From an uncultured Flavobacteriales bacterium (GTDB lineage: Bacteria; Bacteroidota; Bacteroidia; Flavobacteriales; Crocinitomicaceae), in NCBI GenBank assembly GCA_946479985.1, contig CAMLIF010000089.1:1-16823 (forward strand): a DNA stretch of 16,823 nucleotides. Direction: 5' to 3'. Under the pieces are notes generated by a model that did no database searches, was not told where the DNA came from, and saw only the letters and a list, made by a program, of their open reading frames with translations. The translations under genes were made by a program, and so were the position numbers. Below are positions 14,134 through 16,823 of the stretch, in pieces (position 1 is the first letter of the stretch; every line of letters starts with the position of its first letter).

Positions 14134-16341
14134 ATGTACCCTCCCGCTAAAACAGTTACCGCCCTACTCTGCCTTATGAGTCTCTGGTTATCTGCCCCCG
14201 TTTTTTGTCAAACAACAATCATAAATCCTGCAAACGCCACCGGAACATCAGGAGCTAACGGAAGTTTCGAGAATGCTACAAATACCTTTGCCGCAAACGG
14301 CTGGACAGTTGTGAACGGCGCAACCAATCAATGGTTCACCGGAACTCAATCGTTTTGTACTACCTCGAAAGGCGCGTACGTTGGAACAGCAGCCGGAAAT
14401 AATAACTACACCATTACAACAAGCCAGGTATCTCATTTTTACAAAGATGTTACATTTCCAGCCGGTGAGCCTTGTATTGTGCTTTCTTTCAGCTGGAAAG
14501 CTGCCGGTGAGTCTACGTGGGACGGAATAAAAGTTTCAGTTGGTTCTACAACGGTGGCTCCTGTTGCCAATACGCTTTATACAACTACTGATGCATCGGC
14601 TCTTCAATACGGAAACACCTGGTATAACCAAAATACAACCTGTAATACTGCAACAATTACTCTCCCTGCTGCATTTGCCGGCACAACCAAACGGTTAGTG
14701 TTTAGCTGGGTGAATGACAATTCAGTTGGAACAACACCAGCAGGAACAATTGATGCTGTTTCACTTATTTCTCAGGCTTCTACAGTGCCTTCCTGTGCAA
14801 CAGCCCTGGTTCCTGCAAATGCGGCTACCGCAGTTTCAACTTGTAACCCACTTACCTGGACAGCGCCGGCTTCATCCGGTTGCAACACGGCAACCAGCTA
14901 CGATGTTTATTTTGGAACTTCAGCTACTCCGCCTTTTGCCGGGAACGTTACTGCTACCTCCTATACTGCCGTTATGAGTTTCAGTACAACTTATTATTGG
15001 CAGATTATTCCAAGAAACAGTGCCGGTCCGGCAGTAGGATGCGGAATTCAATCATTCACCACCGCAGCGCCAACCAATCCTCAATACAACCTTGTGGATG
15101 ATGCAACATCAGCGTCTCCCTACAATTGCGTAACATTAACTCCCGATCTCACTTCGCAGCGGGGCTGTGCCTGGGATGCTAATTCAGTATTAAATTTCCT
15201 TTCTGATTTCAGTTACGATATTGATGTTAACATGGGAAGTAATGATGCCGGGGCAGACGGAATGGCATTTGTTATGCAAAATGATCCTTTAGGTCGTTGT
15301 AAATGTGGAAGTGTCGGTGGAGCACTTGGAGCCGGAGGTATTACGAATTCTGTTACGGTGGAACTGGATACTTATCTGAATTTTGAAGACCGCGATGACT
15401 TTACAGCACCTTTAATTGGCTGTGCCGGAACTGAAGATCCTGATCACCTGGACATCTGGTACAACGGAGTTATTAATCCTGATTTAGATTTCAATTGTGA
15501 CGCGGTGGGAGCAGGTGAACGCACGGCAACCCCGTTTGCGGTTCGTTTACAAAGCGCACCGGGAGTTAACTACAATATTGAGAACGGATTGGTCCATAAA
15601 TTCCGGATTTCATGGGTAGCGGCAACCAACACGCTTTCTGCTTCTGTATGGAATTCAGGTGTTACAATTAATTACGGAACAATTTCGACTACTTTTGATC
15701 CGATTACTGTTTTCGGGACAAACACACCTTATTTTGGTTTTACCGCTTCAACCGGAGGATTATCCAATACGCAGACATTTTGTTTACCAGCGGTTCTGCT
15801 TCCTGTTGAATTGTTGAATTTTGAAGCAACATGTATTGATGGGAAAGCCCAGTTGAACTGGACAACTCAAAGCGAACGTCAAAACGATTATTTCACGATA
15901 GAACGCAGCTGCGACGGGATAAACTTCTCAGACTTTCGGCACGTTTCAAGCAAAGGCGAATCAACATCCATTCAAAACTATACGGCCGCAGACGAATCAA
16001 CTTGTGGCGGAGTTACATACTACCGACTGAGTCAAACTGATAAAAACGGGGCGAAAGAAATTCTGGGAATCAGAAGCGTTCAGCCTTGTAATGAATTCCA
16101 GGAAGTTTATGTTTACCCGAATCCGGCAAAAGATCAGATAAACGTAGCATGGAACAACCTGTCGATGGTTAAACTGACTCTAACAAACACGTTGGGACAG
16201 GTTTTAACAAGCAGCATTGAGCCGGATAAAACTAAAACAGAAGCCTCGTTCAATCTTTCAGAACTTGCGAATGGAGTTTACTATATCCTGGTTGAACAGG
16301 AATTCGGGGTAAAGACTTATAAATTTGTTGTTGAGCATTAA
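14134..16341 (+). CDS. Secreted L-type lectin-domain protein with T9SS sorting domain
   Basis: A 735-residue multidomain secreted protein. The signal peptide covers 1-25 (cleavage near VFCQ). Residues about 28-213 look like a jelly-roll domain (GSFENATNTFAANGWTVVNG, later LVFSWVNDNSVGTTPAGTIDAVSLIS). Residues about 220-310 resemble a fibronectin type III domain (SYDVYFGT, TTYYWQIIPRN). Residues about 315-555 are an L-type (legume-type) lectin domain: DGMAFVMQND (375-384), and VTVELDTYLN (407-416) with Glu410 and Asp412 in the usual metal-ligand positions. Residues about 558-650 are the linker module common in T9SS proteins (VELLNFEA, NYFTIERS-like, TYYRLSQTDKNG). Residues about 658-735 are a type-A sorting domain (VYPNPAKDQINVAW, ending YKFVVEH). 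Glycan binding at the cell surface is predicted; the ligand is unknown. Cysteines are frequent, consistent with disulfides outside the cell. Confidence 0.9.
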   Translation: MYPPAKTVTALLCLMSLWLSAPVFCQTTIINPANATGTSGANGSFENATNTFAANGWTVVNGATNQWFTGTQSFCTTSKGAYVGTAAGNNNYTITTSQVSHFYKDVTFPAGEPCIVLSFSWKAAGESTWDGIKVSVGSTTVAPVANTLYTTTDASALQYGNTWYNQNTTCNTATITLPAAFAGTTKRLVFSWVNDNSVGTTPAGTIDAVSLISQASTVPSCATALVPANAATAVSTCNPLTWTAPASSGCNTATSYDVYFGTSATPPFAGNVTATSYTAVMSFSTTYYWQIIPRNSAGPAVGCGIQSFTTAAPTNPQYNLVDDATSASPYNCVTLTPDLTSQRGCAWDANSVLNFLSDFSYDIDVNMGSNDAGADGMAFVMQNDPLGRCKCGSVGGALGAGGITNSVTVELDTYLNFEDRDDFTAPLIGCAGTEDPDHLDIWYNGVINPDLDFNCDAVGAGERTATPFAVRLQSAPGVNYNIENGLVHKFRISWVAATNTLSASVWNSGVTINYGTISTTFDPITVFGTNTPYFGFTASTGGLSNTQTFCLPAVLLPVELLNFEATCIDGKAQLNWTTQSERQNDYFTIERSCDGINFSDFRHVSSKGESTSIQNYTAADESTCGGVTYYRLSQTDKNGAKEILGIRSVQPCNEFQEVYVYPNPAKDQINVAWNNLSMVKLTLTNTLGQVLTSSIEPDKTKTEASFNLSELANGVYYILVEQEFGVKTYKFVVEH

Positions 16342-16365
16342 AGGATAAACACGCTGCTACAATTG

Positions 16366-16403
16366 AAAACTCACTTCGGATTCGTTCGGGAGTGAGTTTT
16401 TTT
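16366..16403 (+). terminator. Rho-independent terminator of the lectin gene
   Basis: AAAACTCACT (16366-16375) pairs perfectly with AGTGAGTTTT (16391-16400) around a 15-nt loop that can pair partly, with seven T in a row at 16397-16403. It lies 25 nt after the stop codon. Confidence 0.85.
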
Positions 16404-16410
16404 GTTTCCC

Positions 16411-16611
16411 GCAGAGGATCGCGGACGTGCACAGAAGAAAAGGATAGTTAAAAGTGCGCTCAAGTATTTCCTCCATTGAGAAAAGAAACAACAATTTTTA
16501 ATTTCGTTATAACTATGTATCAAACATTCCTCAAAAAAGCAAAGCGGCAATCCTCGGTTTTTGCGCTCGCTAACTAATCACATACATCTGCGTTCCTCCG
16601 CGCACCTCTGC
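16411..16611. repeat. Pair of diverged inverted repeats in the 3' intergenic region
   Basis: The 26-bp segment 16411-16436 (beginning GCAGAGGATCGCGGA) and the reverse complement of 16586-16611 (beginning GCAGAGGTGCGCGGA) agree at 19 of 26 positions by hand alignment. They flank 149 bp in which I see no gene. This is the only content of the gap 16404-16621 I can point to. Such GC-rich units in an AT-rich gap resemble dispersed intergenic repeats, but only two copies can be seen here. Confidence 0.5.
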
Positions 16612-16621
16612 AGGAGCAACC

Positions 16622-16823
16622 TCAATTCACCAGGTTCTTCGCTTTATCCCAGTACGATTCATCGTCCTTTTTAGCATCTTTTGAATCAGCCGGTTCAGTT
16701 GATCCTTCCGGAAGAGAAATGAATTTCGTCATTGCTTCAGTTTTCTTTTTGATGTAAGAATACTGCTTGCTGGAAGTCACTTTATCCTCTGCCTTATCTG
16801 TAAATCGACCAAATCCGATTTCA
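16622..16823 (-). CDS. C-terminal end of an unrecognised protein (truncated by window edge)
   Basis: The last 66 codons and TGA stop (16622-16624) of a minus-strand gene that begins beyond the window. The visible part is hydrophilic and lysine-rich, starting EIGFGRFTDKAEDK, with ISLPEGSTEPADSKDAKKDD in the middle and ending SYWDKAKNLVN. There is no membrane segment. It converges on the lectin gene across 280 bp. Coding use is supported by an uninterrupted frame and sensible composition; the family cannot be named. Confidence 0.6.
   Translation of the reverse strand, partial: EIGFGRFTDKAEDKVTSSKQYSYIKKKTEAMTKFISLPEGSTEPADSKDAKKDDESYWDKAKNLVN

Noticed and set aside
14134..16341. Lectin gene as part of a polymorphic toxin or defence system
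   Set aside because: No toxin, immunity or nuclease domain is visible; the domains fit an ordinary T9SS surface protein.

Overview
The window looks like ordinary chromosome of a member of the Bacteroidota, most likely Flavobacteriales. A Fluviicola- or Crocinitomicaceae-like organism is my inference from gene style, not a demonstrated match. The evidence is: two secreted proteins with type IX secretion (T9SS) type-A C-terminal sorting domains; TAnnTTTG-type -7 promoter elements and no Shine-Dalgarno sequences; a tRNA gene without encoded CCA; moderately AT-rich, tightly packed genes.

Layout. 188-1539 (minus): two overlapping genes for related exported proteins, one a lipoprotein and one with an ordinary signal peptide. 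1668-4594 (plus): an arginase and arginyl-tRNA synthetase (argS), separated by a short gap full of GTTCAAA direct and inverted repeats. 4614-4655: a hairpin terminator usable from both strands. 4656-4729 (minus): tRNA-Ala(GGC). 4814-7271 (minus): paaA-paaB-paaC-paaD, the oxygenase core of the phenylacetyl-CoA epoxidase, without the reductase gene paaE. 7536-8387 (minus): an unrecognised lipoprotein with several membrane helices and a good promoter. 8545-10062 (minus): a GNAT acetyltransferase fused to a nitrilase-family amidohydrolase. 10242-12113 (plus): a membrane class III adenylate cyclase with an exported TPR sensor region. 12260-13873 (plus): a secreted protein with two ice-binding-like (DUF3494) domains. 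14134-16341 (plus): a secreted protein with an L-type lectin domain. Both of the last two end in a T9SS sorting domain. 16622-16823 (minus): the C-terminal end of an unrecognised gene cut by the window edge.

How the genes relate. Arginase and ArgRS share arginine as substrate and may be co-transcribed. The paa genes form one tight operon that could run on into the tRNA-Ala gene. The two T9SS proteins probably form a cell-surface or secreted adhesion/ice-interaction pair, each with its own transcription signals. A group of TTACTAAA iterons ending in a perfect 18-bp palindrome lies directly upstream of the lectin gene promoter and is the most distinctive regulatory signal in the window.

I do not see a mobile element, CRISPR array, phage, toxin-antitoxin or defence system. 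The most useful leads are the iteron/palindrome upstream of the lectin gene, the tandem DUF3494 protein, the structured gap before argS, the incomplete paa operon, and a recurring short-leader promoter geometry.
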